Shown in pieces: positions 1 to 13,869 of a stretch of 64,000 bases of DNA (position 1 is the stretch's first letter; every line of letters begins with the position of its first letter). A model generated the notes under the pieces. The model was not told where the DNA came from. It saw only the letters and a list, made by a program, of their open reading frames with translations, and did no database searches. This stretch comes from Halobacillus mangrovi (lineage in GTDB: Bacteria > Bacillota > Bacilli > Bacillales > Halobacillaceae): NCBI RefSeq assembly GCF_002097535.1, contig NZ_CP020772.1:186001-250000 (forward strand), given 5' to 3'. A program made the position numbers and the translations under genes.

Positions 1-868
1 CAAGCTGAACGAGTTCAACTTTATTGAATTGGTGTTGGCGGATGAGACCTCGCGTATCCCTTCCGGCAGAACCGGCTTCAGAACGGAAGTTGGTGCTGAA
101 GGCTACGAATTTTTGTGGCAGATCTTCAGCAGATAGGATTTCCTCTCGATGGAAGTTCGTAACAGGCACTTCTGCAGTCGGAACTAAGAAATAATCCCAT
201 CCTTCAATTTTAAAGGCATCCTCTTCGAACTTAGGCAGCTGGCCTGTTCCTGTCATAGATGTACGGTTTACCATTTGCGGTGGTAGCATTTCCTGATAGC
301 CGTGTTCATCAGCGTGAAGGTCCATCATGAAGTTGAGCAGAGCACGCTCTAGACGGGCTCCAAGACCTTTATAGAAGACGAAACGGCTTCCAGTTACTTT
401 AGAGGCACGTTCGAAATCTAAAATACCTAGATCAGCAGCTACATCCCAGTGTGCTTTCGTTTCAAAATCGAAATCAGGAGCTTCTCCCCATGTTCTTGCT
501 TCTATATTATCGTCTTCATCTTCTCCTACAGGGACACTTTCATGCGGGATGTTCGGAATAGATAAAAGCATGGTTTCTAATTTTTCTTCCACTTCCTTCA
601 GCTCTGTATCCAGTGTTTTGATACGATCGCCGACCTCACGCATTTCTTTAATTTTGTCATCAGCATCTTCTTTTGCTTTTTTCAGCTGAGAAATCTCTTT
701 GGAAACTTCATTACGACGGGCTTTCAATTCTTCTGTTTCTTTGATTAATTCACGGCGTCTAACATCCAGATCACCAAAAGCATCAAGATCAGAGAGATCC
801 TCTCCACGGTTTTTCAATTTCTCTTTGACTTCATCAAAATTTTGACGCAAATATTTCATATCTAACAT
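1..868 (-). CDS. serS: Serine--tRNA ligase, C-terminal part cut by window edge
   Basis: Cytoplasmic class II aminoacyl-tRNA synthetase that charges tRNA-Ser. About 289 of roughly 425 residues are visible. The N-terminus ([18 protein letters not shown]) leads into a long charged coiled-coil tRNA-binding arm (about residues 30-100). The catalytic domain follows, with a motif-2-like [14 protein letters not shown] segment near the window edge. The ATG ends at 868 and has a strong AGGAGG about 7 nt upstream. A T-box leader precedes it, so expression should respond to uncharged tRNA-Ser. The 3' end lies outside the window. Confidence 0.97.
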   Translation of the reverse strand, partial: MLDMKYLRQNFDEVKEKLKNRGEDLSDLDAFGDLDVRRRELIKETEELKARRNEVSKEISQLKKAKEDADDKIKEMREVGDRIKTLDTELKEVEEKLETMLLSIPNIPHESVPVGEDEDDNIEARTWGEAPDFDFETKAHWDVAADLGILDFERASKVTGSRFVFYKGLGARLERALLNFMMDLHADEHGYQEMLPPQMVNRTSMTGTGQLPKFEEDAFKIEGWDYFLVPTAEVPVTNFHREEILSAEDLPQKFVAFSTNFRSEAGSAGRDTRGLIRQHQFNKVELVQL

Positions 869-897
869 GGCTATATCCTCCTTTTATTGTGTATATA

Positions 898-1160
898 AAA
901 TAAAAAACTCCCGTCCCTTTAGAAAAGGGACGAGAGCTTTGGTTTTATAGCTTCCCGCGATACCACCCAGGTTGAAGATCACATACTGATCTTCCGGCTT
1001 AACTCATAACGGTGAGGGCCGGCCCGACATACTGATTGGTTTCAGTCAGGCACTCAAGGATGGATTCACGCATCTCTTTTGTCAGTTTCCACCACCCACT
1101 GACTCTCTAAGAAAAGAAGATCACGCTACTATTTCCTATCATCGCGTTAATGATTAGTGA
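898..1160 (-). promoter_or_regulatory. T-box leader of serS
   Basis: Seen on the minus strand: the T-box core GGGTGGTATCGCGGGAA (complement of 952-968). It is followed by a strong terminator hairpin (908-936) with a T run, then the serS RBS. The upstream part is rich in stem-loops as expected for stem I. A UCC triplet followed by A (complement of 1062-1064) is a plausible serine specifier codon. Known mechanism: uncharged tRNA pairs with specifier and T-box and stabilises an antiterminator. This explains the roughly 320-base gap between pdxT and serS. Confidence 0.9.
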
Positions 1161-1190
1161 TTGTGTTACATAAGATTAGCTGAAAATGAT

Positions 1191-1781
1191 TTATAATGCA
1201 AGTGTTTTTTTGGATTCTTCTACCATTTGCACAAAATGAGCTGTCAAACGATGGTCATCCGTCAATTCAGGATGGAATGAACAAGCCAAATAGTGCCCTT
1301 GCTGAGCAGCTACGATATGACCATTGTAAGTTGCCAGCACTTCTGTTTCTTCACCTACACCCTCAATATATGGAGCTCGGATGAACACAGCATTATAACC
1401 TTCCGCTACACCTTTAATATCGAGATCTGCCTCAAAGCTTTCACGCTGACGTCCAAAAGCATTTCGACGGACTTTGATATCCATGACGCCTAAATGTACA
1501 TCGTAGGAACCGTCAATCTCAGAAGCAAGCAAAATCAAACCGGCGCATGTGCCAAAGATAGGTTTCCCTTGTAATCCGAATTGACGAATCGGTTCAAGAA
1601 AATCATATTTATCGATAAGACGGCGAATAGTTGTACTTTCGCCTCCTGGAATGATTAGACCATCAATTTCATCCAGCTGTTCTTTCTTTTTCACTACAAC
1701 GGCTTCTGCACCTGTAGCTTCTACAGAACGAACATGCTCACGAAAGGCTCCTTGAAGTCCTAATACACCGATAGTAGTCAT
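1191..1781 (-). CDS. pdxT: Pyridoxal 5'-phosphate synthase glutaminase subunit PdxT
   Basis: Class I glutamine amidotransferase that supplies ammonia to PdxS in the DXP-independent vitamin B6 pathway. At 196 aa it has the usual family length. Visible motifs are PGGEST (residues 45-50), the nucleophile Cys79 in FGTCAGL, and the catalytic His170/Glu172 in SFHPEL. The ATG follows an AAAGGAGA ribosome site. It lies downstream of pdxS on the same strand. The pair is normally nearly adjacent but is separated here by about 219 nt of repeat-like sequence. Assignment is secure. Confidence 0.97.
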   Translation of the reverse strand: MTTIGVLGLQGAFREHVRSVEATGAEAVVVKKKEQLDEIDGLIIPGGESTTIRRLIDKYDFLEPIRQFGLQGKPIFGTCAGLILLASEIDGSYDVHLGVMDIKVRRNAFGRQRESFEADLDIKGVAEGYNAVFIRAPYIEGVGEETEVLATYNGHIVAAQQGHYLACSFHPELTDDHRLTAHFVQMVEESKKTLAL

Positions 1782-1805
1782 GATGCATGTCTCCTTTATG
1801 TTTCA

Positions 1806-2000
1806 AACTTAGGACGACTGTCGCTAAACAGTCGCCTCTACACCTAATCTATCCGGTTGCGGCTCCTAGCGACTAGCGAGACTTCCCTCGCTTCTGTACG
1901 ATAAGTCAACATCGAATCACTTCGTTCTTCGTGTTTCCTTTATCTCCTCCAGCTCAGTCCAGTCCGTACGTCGCTGAACAGTCGCCTCCACACTTAATTA
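1806..2000. repeat. Intergenic repeat element between pdxS and pdxT
   Basis: The spacer between pdxS and pdxT begins and ends with near-identical direct repeats: GTCGCTAAACAGTCGCCTCT near 1819 and GTCGCTGAACAGTCGCCTCC near 1971, each followed by ACAC(C/T)TAAT. The middle has the look of a non-coding repeat that I recall from many Bacillus intergenic regions (for example GATAAGTCAACATCGAATCA). I see no ORF and no clear terminator. The family identity is from memory and is unchecked. Confidence 0.6.
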
Positions 2001-2885
2001 TTATTGACTTCTATCCTGCATGCGTTGGTCAGCGGTAAGTGTAGACATTTCCATACCCTTCATAGCTGTTCCAAGACCTTTAGATAGTTCACCAATTAGC
2101 TTGTAATCGTCATAGTGTGTCGTTGCTTCTACGATTGCTCGTGCGAATTTCTCAGGGTTGTTGGATTTGAAGATTCCGGATCCAACAAATACTCCGTCTG
2201 CACCAAGCTGCATCATAAGAGATGCGTCAGCTGGAGTAGCGATTCCGCCTGCAGCGAAGTTTACGACCGGAAGACGGCCTTCTTCACGAATTTCCATTAA
2301 AAGATCAAATGGAGCGCCGTTTTCTTTCGCATATACCATGATTTCATCTTCGGAAAGACCACGAAGGTGACGGATTTGAGACTGAACTTTACGCATGTGA
2401 CTTACAGCTTCAACAATGTTTCCTGTACCTGGTTCACCTTTTGTACGAAGCATAGATGCGCCTTCACGAATACGACGAGTTGCTTCACCAAGGTCACGAC
2501 AACCACATACGAATGGTACAGTGTACTCATCTTTTTTAATGTGGTAAATTTCATCAGCAGGGGTTAGCACTTCACTTTCGTCGATATAATCAACGCCCAT
2601 AGCTTCAAGTACACGAGCTTCTGTGATATGGCCGATACGTGCTTTAGCCATAACTGGAATGGACACAGCATTCATAACCTCTTCGACAATGGTCGGGTCA
2701 GCCATACGAGCGACTCCGCCAGCTGCACGAATATCCGCTGGAACGCGTTCTAGAGCCATTACGGCTACAGCACCCGCTTCTTCAGCGATTTTAGCTTGCT
2801 CAGCATTTACGACGTCCATGATGACGCCACCTTTTTGCATTTCGGCCATACCGCGTTTTACGCGATCCGTACCTGTTTGTGACAT
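2001..2885 (-). CDS. pdxS: Pyridoxal 5'-phosphate synthase lyase subunit PdxS
   Basis: Builds PLP from ribose 5-phosphate, glyceraldehyde 3-phosphate and ammonia within a dodecameric (beta/alpha)8 barrel that partners PdxT. At 294 aa it is full length. The Schiff-base lysines are visible as Lys81 (MAKARIGH) and Lys149 ([11 protein letters not shown]), with Asp24 in VIMDVVN. The ATG has GGGAGGAA upstream. It lies downstream of dacA on the same strand, as in B. subtilis. Confidence 0.98.
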   Translation of the reverse strand: MSQTGTDRVKRGMAEMQKGGVIMDVVNAEQAKIAEEAGAVAVMALERVPADIRAAGGVARMADPTIVEEVMNAVSIPVMAKARIGHITEARVLEAMGVDYIDESEVLTPADEIYHIKKDEYTVPFVCGCRDLGEATRRIREGASMLRTKGEPGTGNIVEAVSHMRKVQSQIRHLRGLSEDEIMVYAKENGAPFDLLMEIREEGRLPVVNFAAGGIATPADASLMMQLGADGVFVGSGIFKSNNPEKFARAIVEATTHYDDYKLIGELSKGLGTAMKGMEMSTLTADQRMQDRSQ

Positions 2886-3007
2886 GATATATTCCTCCCT
2901 AATCAGCTATATCGATCTATCATTGAATGATCGTGAATCATAGATTCTTATCCTCTATTGTAACGCAATCAAGCCTCAAATCCTACTATTTATATTGGCT
3001 TTTCTAA

Positions 3008-4342
3008 TTAAAACCAGCCTTTAACCATATCGACAGCACCAGTAAATACATCAGCAAAAAAGTCACCGATACCACCTAGCATTAACATAAACCAATTCGA
3101 CTTTTCTACAGAGGAAGTTGTTACCAAATCAACCGTCGTGGAGTTTCTATCTGGCAGGATATTGCCATAAGATTCCTCACCGCTATAAACAACCTCAGCT
3201 GTACCGATCTTTTGACCTTTTTCAACAGGCGCTTCCAGTTTTCCGTCCTCATTCAACTGATCCTTATTAATGTTGTATTGGATAGAATACTGCTCTTCTT
3301 CCCCGTTTTTCACAAGAGTTTGAACAGCTTCTTTCGTTTCGATCTCGACTGTTTCCTCTTTACCTTTAGCTACCTCTAACTTCGATTCGTCTTTAAGCTG
3401 GTATCCTGCATCGAATAATTGCTTTCTTTCGAAGTGTTGGAAACCGTAATCAAAAAGTTTTGCAGTCTGGCGGAAACGTGATTCTCTTGAATCAGCCTTC
3501 ATGACAACCGCAATCAGACGCTGTCCATCCTGTTCGGCCGTTCCTGTAAACGTATTACCTGCAAGTTCTGTGTAACCTGTTTTTAGTCCATCGACACCTT
3601 CATATCCAAAAGCAGCAAGGTGGCCCGGCATATTCGGAATCATCCAGTTCCAGTTCGTTACCGTTTGTCCATCAAATTCTGCCGTTGGCTTGCTGGAGAA
3701 TTCCAGTGCCTCTGGGTAGTCATTGATCAAGTGGTAACCGAGCAAAGCAGCGGCTCTTGCGGAAAGCATGTTCGTTGCATCCGGCTCTGTTCCTTCTGGA
3801 TAGTTATCCCCTAAGTGAGAATTATTAAGCCCTGTAGAATTAACAAACTCATAATCGGGCAATCCCATTTCCTTAGCTTTCTCATTCATCATTTTCACAA
3901 ATTCACTTTCAGACCCAGCAATTAATTCTGCAAGCGTAATTGTCGTTGCATTATCAGAATTAACCGCCATTGCCGTATAGAGTTCGCGAACGGTGTAATC
4001 TTTATCCATCTTTAAGCCTACGCCTGAAAATTCAGGGTTAGCTGAGATTTCATAAGCATATTCACTGATCTGGGTCGTTGTATCCCAACTAATTGACCCT
4101 TCTTTTATCGCTTCAAGTACTAAGTACTCTGTCATCATCTTCGTCATACTCGCAGGAGGCAAGGTTAAATCTGCTTCTTTATCAAATAATACCTTCCCCG
4201 TTTCAGCGTCTACCAAAATGGCTGATTTCGCCTCTAAATCAACCGTAGCCGCATATGTATGTTTAGGAATTGCAAAAGCTCCGGTCATCGTCATAATAAT
4301 TGCCAATGTAATGGCCAGTGATGCTTTGAATCTTTGTATCAA
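3008..4342 (-). CDS. dacA: D-alanyl-D-alanine carboxypeptidase (PBP5 type)
   Basis: Low-molecular-weight penicillin-binding protein that trims the terminal D-Ala of peptidoglycan pentapeptides outside the membrane. It has 444 aa. There is an N-terminal signal peptide (about 1-31), and the SxxK motif is Ser65-Met-Thr-Lys68. SDN is at 129-131 and KTG at 254-256. A C-terminal beta-rich domain and a hydrophobic/amphipathic tail would anchor it to the membrane. The start is TTG, 9 nt after a GGAGG. The gene sits between guaB and pdxS as in B. subtilis. Confidence 0.96.
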   Translation of the reverse strand: MIQRFKASLAITLAIIMTMTGAFAIPKHTYAATVDLEAKSAILVDAETGKVLFDKEADLTLPPASMTKMMTEYLVLEAIKEGSISWDTTTQISEYAYEISANPEFSGVGLKMDKDYTVRELYTAMAVNSDNATTITLAELIAGSESEFVKMMNEKAKEMGLPDYEFVNSTGLNNSHLGDNYPEGTEPDATNMLSARAAALLGYHLINDYPEALEFSSKPTAEFDGQTVTNWNWMIPNMPGHLAAFGYEGVDGLKTGYTELAGNTFTGTAEQDGQRLIAVVMKADSRESRFRQTAKLFDYGFQHFERKQLFDAGYQLKDESKLEVAKGKEETVEIETKEAVQTLVKNGEEEQYSIQYNINKDQLNEDGKLEAPVEKGQKIGTAEVVYSGEESYGNILPDRNSTTVDLVTTSSVEKSNWFMLMLGGIGDFFADVFTGAVDMVKGWF

Positions 4343-4400
4343 CTTACTCGACCTCCACCCTTAAAATATGCATCTTTGTTATTTTATCACATGCTTAAAC

Positions 4401-4432
4401 AAAAAAATAGACAGGGAAAAGTCCCTGTCTAG
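4401..4432 (-). terminator. Intrinsic terminator after guaB
   Basis: On the minus strand a perfect 9-bp stem (AGACAGGGA / TCCCTGTCT) is followed by ATTTTTTTG. It lies just past the guaB stop and separates guaB from dacA. Confidence 0.9.
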
Positions 4433-4447
4433 CAACTATTTACCAGG

Positions 4448-5950
<1,503 letters not shown>

Positions 5951-6005
5951 CTAAAGGTGGGTAAAATAAGTGGGTAATACGTAACACAATTACTTATTGT
6001 TATTT

Positions 6006-6034
6006 ACAATACGACAATGATAGTGCTTTTTCAA
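6006..6034 (-). promoter_or_regulatory. Predicted sigma-A promoter of guaB
   Basis: On the minus strand TTGAAA (complement of 6029-6034) and TATTGT (complement of 6006-6011) are 17 nt apart, about 90 nt upstream of the guaB ATG. Confidence 0.6.
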
Positions 6035-6117
6035 CCTAAAAAAATTTGCCAGCCATCACAAATTTCAATTGAAAGCACACGAATTTCCATTTGGATAAGA
6101 AAGAAAGGAGAGAGCTT

Positions 6118-6831
6118 ATGAAAAATACAGATCCTATCCTTACATACTTACAAGTGACTGCTCATACAAGACCTTTCCTTTCTGCTTGTTATGAAAAAAT
6201 CGAGCATCCTAAAGCTGATCACCATGCCTTTCACAATGCTGAACGGTTCATGTATGGTCTGACCATGGGAAACGACTATTGGACGACTGCTGAACGAACG
6301 CCGCTTAGTGTTCAACCGCTTCTCTACTATTACGGTTTGAACCATTATTTAAAAAGCTTAATTTTAACAGTTGATCCTGGTTATCCAGCGACAGCAAAAG
6401 TGCTTGCGCACGGATTGTCTACTAGAAAAAGAAAAAAGCAGCACTATCGTTTTTTAGAGGATGATGTACGGATTCAGCCACACGGTCTGTTTCCCTATGC
6501 TGCGCAGCATTTATTCAGCTTCTCGTCGTCTAAAGAAAAAATATCTATGGATGAACTACTTTATCCATTGGAACCTATGGCTTCCATGTATCAATTCAAG
6601 CCTGAAAAAGATAGAGAGATAGAAGAAAAATGGCCGCCGCTGCTTGCTTATTTTGCGGTACTTTATAACCTCAGTATGCTCGTTCGGTATGAAGGGGAAT
6701 GGTGGGGAGAAATGCAGCAAATGAGAGACAGAGAAGATTACGTCTTCATCGTCCAATTCTTACAGGCGGCATCAGGGCAAATTCCTGTGCTCATTTCTGA
6801 TTGGCTAAAAGAGCAATTCTCATCCACGTAA
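6118..6831 (+). CDS. yaaC: YaaC family protein
   Basis: Conserved protein of unknown function found next to guaB in Bacillus-type origin regions. I chose the ATG at 6118 (237 aa) because GAAAGGAGAG lies about 7 nt upstream. The in-frame TTG at 6091 would overlap that ribosome site. The protein is soluble and aromatic-rich, with no signal peptide or clear catalytic motif. It is transcribed against guaB, head-to-head, and is the only plus-strand gene left of oriC. Assignment rests on synteny and overall resemblance. Confidence 0.8.
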   Translation: MKNTDPILTYLQVTAHTRPFLSACYEKIEHPKADHHAFHNAERFMYGLTMGNDYWTTAERTPLSVQPLLYYYGLNHYLKSLILTVDPGYPATAKVLAHGLSTRKRKKQHYRFLEDDVRIQPHGLFPYAAQHLFSFSSSKEKISMDELLYPLEPMASMYQFKPEKDREIEEKWPPLLAYFAVLYNLSMLVRYEGEWWGEMQQMRDREDYVFIVQFLQAASGQIPVLISDWLKEQFSST

Positions 6832-6939
6832 TTGTCCCTGCAAAATAATTCCACATTTAAGCCTTCTCATCTTGAAAAAATGATATCGAGATGTTGATCC
6901 GTTTTATGTGGCGGAGTTTCCGTTACCAGAATAGAGATA

Positions 6940-7058
6940 GGAGATCCAGGAAATCGCTCGCTTTCTGTGGGAGTCCGGTGAGCTTCCTCAGGCTTCGCCT
7001 TGCAGGATCTCACCATAGACTTTTGTCCCTCAGGAGTCTCGCAATTTCCCAGATCTCC
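6940..7058 (-). repeat. Interspersed repeat, copy A (minus orientation)
   Basis: Its ends are imperfect inverted repeats: GGAGATCCAGGAAATCGC at 6940-6957 pairs with 7041-7058 at about 15 of 18 positions. Read on the minus strand it contains GCGAGACTCC, GGTGAGATCC, GAGGAAGCTCACCGG and GAAAGCGAGCG. These appear in the same order as in copy B. No ORF is supported. Confidence 0.75.
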
Positions 7059-7172
7059 TTCCGATTGTTTGGAAGAACGGAAACGCCTTAAAAGTGATTT
7101 GGATAAAGCACTTTGCTGTGAAAGACATCTGATATTAATTGATGGGGAGGTTCATCTCCTGACAGCAGGGGT

Positions 7173-7288
7173 GGCTGTGAAACGGCGAGACTCCCGCGGG
7201 AGAAGGAGCTAGGCGAGACCCGACAAGGAGCAAAGCGACTGAGGAGGCTTGCCAGTTCCCCCGCAGGAAAGCGAGTCGTTTCACAGCC
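7173..7288 (+). repeat. Interspersed repeat, copy B (plus orientation)
   Basis: The ends form a perfect 12-bp inverted repeat: GGCTGTGAAACG at 7173-7184 and CGTTTCACAGCC at 7277-7288. The inside reads GCGAGACTCCCGCGGG, then GGCGAGACCC, then GAGGAGGCTTGCCAG, then GGAAAGCGAGTCG. The 3' half recurs at 28058-28131 and 33543-33612. It could fold into one long hairpin RNA. Confidence 0.8.
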
Positions 7289-7405
7289 CCCCAAACCTCT
7301 GCAAAGGTAACGGATTCAAGTTCACATCAATCCTAATTTTCCACTATCCTGCTATTAATAGGAATACCATAATAATATCACCGGCTGGTTATTAGGTTCT
7401 ATGAA

Positions 7406-7440
7406 TGAAAAAAGCCGTCTGCCGGGTTCGACAGACGACT
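7406..7440 (-). terminator. Intrinsic terminator after gyrA
   Basis: On the minus strand CGTCTGTCG and CGGCAGACG form a stem followed by GCTTTTTTC, just beyond the gyrA stop. Confidence 0.88.
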
Positions 7441-7448
7441 CGTTTATA

Positions 7449-9998
7449 TTATTCTTCGTCAGATTCACCTTCAGCAGAGTCCTGCTCTACTTCCGGGTCC
7501 TCAGATGGTGCTTCAGCAGCAGAACTTTGTTCAACCGCTTCTTCGATCATTTCTTCCTCTTCTTTTTCAGACTCAACTCGAGCAACAGTAGCCACTTCTT
7601 CACCATCACCCAGGCGGATCAAACGCACGCCCTGAGTATTACGTCCTGTCTCAGAAATACTTTCGACAGGCATTCGGATTAGAACGCCGCTGGCCGTAAT
7701 AATCATGATGTCTTCTTCACCATTGACGGCCTTCGTAGCCACAACTTGACCATTTTTATCCGTCAAGTTACACGTAATGATTCCTTTACCACCACGGTTC
7801 GTGATCCGGTAATCCGTAGCTGCTGTACGCTTCCCGTAACCTTTGCTTGTAACGGTTAGAACTTGAAGAGAGTCATCAAGAATTTCCATGGAGACGACCT
7901 TGTCATCTTCACGTAAGGAAATACCTTTCACTCCTGCAGCTGTACGTCCCATAGCTCTGATCTGATCTTCATTGAAACGGATCAAATACCCATTTTGCGT
8001 ACCGATCATAATATCTTTGGCCCCGTCAGTCAGACGAACGGAAATAAGTTCATCATCTTCACGTAAGCCAAGAGCAATGAGGCCGCCTTTACGGATATTA
8101 GCAAATTGAGAAAGTGTGGTACGCTTCGTAATCCCGTTTTTCGTCGTAAAGACAAGGTACCAGTCATCAACGAAGTCTTCAACGGCTATAACTGCGTTGA
8201 TCCATTCATCTCGCTCAATATTCAGCATATTGATGATTGGGATCCCTTTAGCTGTACGACTGAATTCAGGCACTTCATACCCTTTTGCTTTATATACCTT
8301 CCCTTTGTTGGAGAAGAATAAAAGCGTGTTATGGGTGGAAGTGGAAAGCAGGTGTTCCACAAAGTCTTCTTCATGCGTTCCCATTCCCTGAACACCACGG
8401 CCGCCTCTTCGTTGCGAGCGGTACGTGCTTGCAGGAAGACGCTTCACATAGCCCTGGTGGGTCAGGGTCACAATGATCGTTTCTTCTGGAATCAGGTCTT
8501 CATCTTCAATGAAGTCTGAGCCACCAAGAACGATTTCTGTACGGCGTTCGTCATTATAACGCTCTTTAATATCGAGGAGTTCTTCGCGAATAATTTCGAG
8601 AACTTTTTCATCATCGGCTAAAATAGCTTTTAATTCAGCGATCAATTTAACAAGATCTTGATATTCATCTTCAATTTTCTCACGCTCTAAGCCAGTTAGA
8701 CGCTGAAGACGCATATCGAGAATCGCCTGAGCCTGCTTTTCAGAAAGCCCGAAACGTTCCATCAATCCTGTACGTGCAATCTCAGTTGTCTGAGATTCAC
8801 GAATGAGTGTAATAACCTCATCCAAATGATCAAGAGCCACACGCAATCCTTCAAGGATGTGAGCGCGCGCTTCTGCTTTACGAAGTTCATATGCCGTCCG
8901 GCGTTTGATGACTTCTTTTTGGTGCTCTAAATAATATTCAAGACACTGCTTCAAGTTCAATACTCTTGGATGGCCCTTGACAAGGGCAAGCATATTGATC
9001 CCGAATGTGGACTGCAGAGCTGTCATTTTGTAAAGATTGTTCAATAGGACGTTAGGATTTGCGTCGCGTCGTAATTCAATGACAACTCGCATGCCGTTAC
9101 GGTCGGACTCATCCCGCAAATCGGTGATGCCATCAATCTTCTTATCACGAGCGAGTTCGGCAATTTTTTCAACGAGCCGGGCTTTATTGACCTGGTAAGG
9201 CAGTTCGGTAACAATAAGGCGAGCTTTTCCATTCGCCTGCTCTTCAATATCCACTTTTGCACGGACAGTAATGGAACCTTTCCCTGTTTCGTAAGCTTTT
9301 CGTATTCCACTTAGACCGAGGATTTTACCTGATGTAGGGAAATCCGGACCATAAATGTAATTTTCCATCAAATCCTGAATAGTGATCTCAGGATCCTTAC
9401 TGACAGCAAGAACAGCATCGATGACTTCCCCAAGCTGGTGAGGAGGAATATTCGTAGCCATTCCGACAGCGATTCCTGATCCTCCGTTTACGAGCAGGTT
9501 CGGGAATTTAGCCGGTAGGACGATTGGTTCTTTCTCAGTGCCATCGTAGTTGTCGTTGTAGTCAATTGTGTCTTTATTAATGTCACGCAGAATTTCCATA
9601 GAAATCTTAGACATGCGCGCCTCAGTATAACGCATCGCAGCAGCAGCATCTCCGTCCACAGAACCGAAGTTACCGTGGCCGTCTACGAGCATGTAGCGAT
9701 AGTTGAAATCCTGAGCCATACGTACCATCGTATCGTAAACAGCTGAGTCACCATGCGGGTGATACTTACCGATTACTTCCCCGACAATACGTGCGGATTT
9801 CTTATATGCTTTATCGGCGTGCATTCCCAAATCATGCATAGCATACAGAATCCGTCGGTGTACGGGTTTTAAACCGTCACGCACATCAGGAAGGGCACGT
9901 GCAACGATAACACTCATCGCATAGTCCAAGAAGGATGTACGCATTTCTTGACTAATATTTACTTCCTGCACGCGTGGGCGTTCGGGTTGATCCACCAT
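7449..9998 (-). CDS. gyrA: DNA gyrase subunit A
   Basis: Breakage-reunion subunit of DNA gyrase, which introduces negative supercoils as an A2B2 complex. It has 849 aa. The active-site Tyr124 lies in [10 protein letters not shown]. The quinolone region reads [11 protein letters not shown] with Ser85 and Asp89, the susceptible-type residues. The GyrA box QRRGGRG is present in the C-terminal beta-pinwheel part. The C-terminus is a very acidic tail rich in Glu, Asp and Ser. It follows gyrB with an 88-nt gap and ends at a terminator. Confidence 0.99.
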   Translation of the reverse strand: MVDQPERPRVQEVNISQEMRTSFLDYAMSVIVARALPDVRDGLKPVHRRILYAMHDLGMHADKAYKKSARIVGEVIGKYHPHGDSAVYDTMVRMAQDFNYRYMLVDGHGNFGSVDGDAAAAMRYTEARMSKISMEILRDINKDTIDYNDNYDGTEKEPIVLPAKFPNLLVNGGSGIAVGMATNIPPHQLGEVIDAVLAVSKDPEITIQDLMENYIYGPDFPTSGKILGLSGIRKAYETGKGSITVRAKVDIEEQANGKARLIVTELPYQVNKARLVEKIAELARDKKIDGITDLRDESDRNGMRVVIELRRDANPNVLLNNLYKMTALQSTFGINMLALVKGHPRVLNLKQCLEYYLEHQKEVIKRRTAYELRKAEARAHILEGLRVALDHLDEVITLIRESQTTEIARTGLMERFGLSEKQAQAILDMRLQRLTGLEREKIEDEYQDLVKLIAELKAILADDEKVLEIIREELLDIKERYNDERRTEIVLGGSDFIEDEDLIPEETIIVTLTHQGYVKRLPASTYRSQRRGGRGVQGMGTHEEDFVEHLLSTSTHNTLLFFSNKGKVYKAKGYEVPEFSRTAKGIPIINMLNIERDEWINAVIAVEDFVDDWYLVFTTKNGITKRTTLSQFANIRKGGLIALGLREDDELISVRLTDGAKDIMIGTQNGYLIRFNEDQIRAMGRTAAGVKGISLREDDKVVSMEILDDSLQVLTVTSKGYGKRTAATDYRITNRGGKGIITCNLTDKNGQVVATKAVNGEEDIMIITASGVLIRMPVESISETGRNTQGVRLIRLGDGEEVATVARVESEKEEEEMIEEAVEQSSAAEAPSEDPEVEQDSAEGESDEE

Positions 9999-10086
9999 TC
10001 TTTTTACCTCCTATAACAACTCGGAAGGAGAAAAGGGATCCCCTCTTCTCCTAATCAATGTTGACTAACTTGTTTTCACCATTTAT

Positions 10087-12018
<1,932 letters not shown>

Positions 12019-12068
12019 CTACATTTCTCAAGTGGTTTGTCTTTAAATCTTTAACGAAATATCACCGT

Positions 12069-12353
12069 TCAGCCTTCTGTCTCTTCAGAGAAGTCCTCAA
12101 GCTTGTTCAATGTGGTCTTCATATTGGCTCGTTTCTTCAATGTGAAAACAGAAAGTGGACTGAAGTAGATGAAACCTTCGGTAATCACGATGGACTTCGC
12201 CTGATTATCTTCTGTTTCTACCACTTGTCTATTTTTTCGTTGGTTGAAAATCATTTCCTCTATGATTGAAGAAGAGGATACTAAACTATGATCAATGATC
12301 GCGACGACATCTTTCGATTGGATGACGTTATCATCACCGATATGAATGAACAA
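12069..12353 (-). CDS. remB: DUF370 regulator RemB (YaaB)
   Basis: Small DUF370 protein of 94 aa beginning MFIHIGDDNVIQSKDVVAIID. This N-terminus and its position between recF and gyrB match B. subtilis YaaB/RemB, which affects matrix gene expression. The start is TTG with GAGGTG 5 nt upstream. It begins 9 nt after the recF stop, so translation is probably coupled. It has no transmembrane segment. The family is confident; the regulatory role is carried over from B. subtilis. Confidence 0.9.
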   Translation of the reverse strand: MFIHIGDDNVIQSKDVVAIIDHSLVSSSSIIEEMIFNQRKNRQVVETEDNQAKSIVITEGFIYFSPLSVFTLKKRANMKTTLNKLEDFSEETEG

Positions 12354-12362
12354 TTTGCCACC

Positions 12363-13481
12363 TCATTTCTTGACTTCGATTGTTCCTTCCTTAACCTGAA
12401 AAATTTCTGCCTCTTCGAGCGCTTCATGCTCGATTCCATCTATACTAGTCGTCGAGACGAACGTCTGCACCTTCCCTTGAATCGTATGAAGTAAATGAGA
12501 TTGCCTGAAGTCATCCAACTCACTCAATACATCGTCCAATAGAAGAATCGGATACTCTCCTACTTCACTATGAATCAGTTCGATTTCAGCCAGTTTCAAA
12601 GAAAGAGCTGTTGTTCTTTGCTGGCCCTGCGAACCATAGGTTTGTACATCCTTACCGTTGACATAGAATACAAGGTCATCCCTGTGCGGTCCGGCAAGTG
12701 TCGTTCCTCTCTCGATTTCTTTCGTTTCAATATCGGAAAATTTTTCCTCATAGATACTCTTTATTCTTTCCAAATTCATATCCTCTGATACTTTAACACT
12801 TGCATCATATGAAATTTCGAGCTTTTCCAGCTGTCGGCTAATGCCTTCATGAATCGGAATAGCCCAAGATCTAAGCAGCTGCATAAACTTGAAACGGCGT
12901 TCAATGATGGTGACGGCATGTTCAATAAGCTGATCGGTCATGACGCCTAACATCGTCCGATCGGCATTCGGTTTACGCTGCAGCTCTTTCAATAAATGAT
13001 TTCGCTGCCGAAGAATTTTTTGATACTGTCCTAAGTGATAAATATACGCAGGCTGAATCTGGCCAATTTCCATGTCAATAAACCGACGACGCACCTGAGG
13101 ACTCCCTTTGACTAAGTTGAGGTCCTCAGGTGCAAACATGACCACATTTAAAGCTCCGATGTAATCACTCAGACGCTTTTGTTCAATATGATTTAACTTC
13201 GCTTTTTTCCCTTTATTGGAAACAATAATTTCTAAAGGAAAACGACGATTCCGTTTATAAATACTCCCTTTTATTTTACCATACTCTTGATCCCATTGTA
13301 TCAACTCTTTGTCACGCGGTGTCCGGTGGGATCTCGTAAAAGCCAATACGTAGATCGCTTCCATCAAATTGGTCTTTCCCTGGGCGTTTTCACCAATAAT
13401 GACATTGATCTTATGGTCGAATGTCAGCGATAACTGATCATAGTTGCGAAATGATCGCAGCGACAATTCATGTATATACAT
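12363..13481 (-). CDS. recF: DNA replication and repair protein RecF
   Basis: SMC-like ATPase that helps load RecA at gapped DNA. It has 372 aa. The Walker A is GENAQGKTN near residue 33. The C-terminal part has the ABC-type signature region ([18 protein letters not shown]) and Walker [13 protein letters not shown]. The ATG follows GGAAGGAA. Directly downstream of yaaA with a 14-nt gap, in the conserved dnaN-yaaA-recF-remB-gyrB order. Confidence 0.98.
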   Translation of the reverse strand: MYIHELSLRSFRNYDQLSLTFDHKINVIIGENAQGKTNLMEAIYVLAFTRSHRTPRDKELIQWDQEYGKIKGSIYKRNRRFPLEIIVSNKGKKAKLNHIEQKRLSDYIGALNVVMFAPEDLNLVKGSPQVRRRFIDMEIGQIQPAYIYHLGQYQKILRQRNHLLKELQRKPNADRTMLGVMTDQLIEHAVTIIERRFKFMQLLRSWAIPIHEGISRQLEKLEISYDASVKVSEDMNLERIKSIYEEKFSDIETKEIERGTTLAGPHRDDLVFYVNGKDVQTYGSQGQQRTTALSLKLAEIELIHSEVGEYPILLLDDVLSELDDFRQSHLLHTIQGKVQTFVSTTSIDGIEHEALEEAEIFQVKEGTIEVKK

Positions 13482-13495
13482 ATATTTCCTTCCGG

Positions 13496-13717
13496 CTATT
13501 CTTCCCGGACGACTTCAAATACGCCGAATTCTTCGATTTCTACCGTATCTCCCAGGTAAAGCTTACGGCCCCTGCGATTTTCTAGCTCGCCATTTACGAA
13601 AACATCGAATTCGCTAAGGAAAATCTTTACCATTCCACCTGATTCGACAACATTCGCCAATTTTAGAAACTGACCCAAAGGAATGTATTCAGTTGAGATT
13701 TCAATACGTTCGCTCAT
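13496..13717 (-). CDS. yaaA: S4 domain RNA-binding protein YaaA
   Basis: Small S4-domain protein of 73 aa from the ATG ending at 13717. I chose this start because AGGGTGA lies just upstream; the longer GTG start (13726) lacks a site. The S4 core is visible ([15 protein letters not shown], then [23 protein letters not shown]). The conserved place between dnaN and recF supports the call. S4 domains bind structured RNA. A ribosome-assembly role is known for the B. subtilis homologue only by recall. Confidence 0.9.
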   Translation of the reverse strand: MSERIEISTEYIPLGQFLKLANVVESGGMVKIFLSEFDVFVNGELENRRGRKLYLGDTVEIEEFGVFEVVREE

Positions 13718-13810
13718 ATCATTCACCCTATTTTATGGATTCACCTTCTATCTATTTTACTAAAGATGAAGGTGTAAGAAAAGTCCAAGCCCTTTTAAAG
13801 GTTTTAAGAA

Positions 13811-13848
13811 AAAAATAGGGTGCTGTTATCGTCTAACAGCACCCTATT
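13811..13848 (-). terminator. Intrinsic terminator between dnaN and yaaA
   Basis: On the minus strand AATAGGGTGCTGTTA pairs with TAACAGCACCCTATT around a short loop and is followed by a T run. It separates the dnaA-dnaN unit from yaaA-recF-remB-gyrBA. At 13727-13800 I found no convincing promoter for yaaA. Confidence 0.9.
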
Positions 13849-13869
13849 ATTAAAAAATTCACATGTTAA

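Larger units (their letters stand above)
6832..7405. other. Non-coding gap yaaC-gyrA occupied by repeats
   Basis: About 570 bases with no believable gene. The region holds two copies of one intergenic repeat family in opposite orientation (6940-7058 and 7173-7288). The first copy is flanked by a further inverted GTTTCCGTT / AACGGAAAC pair (about 6916-6924 and 7077-7085). The short open frames here are repeat-derived and lack ribosome sites. Confidence 0.7.

Noticed and set aside
6891..7294. Overlapping short ORFs on both strands between yaaC and gyrA
   Set aside because: They fall inside the inverted repeat copies and have no ribosome sites; repeat structure explains them.
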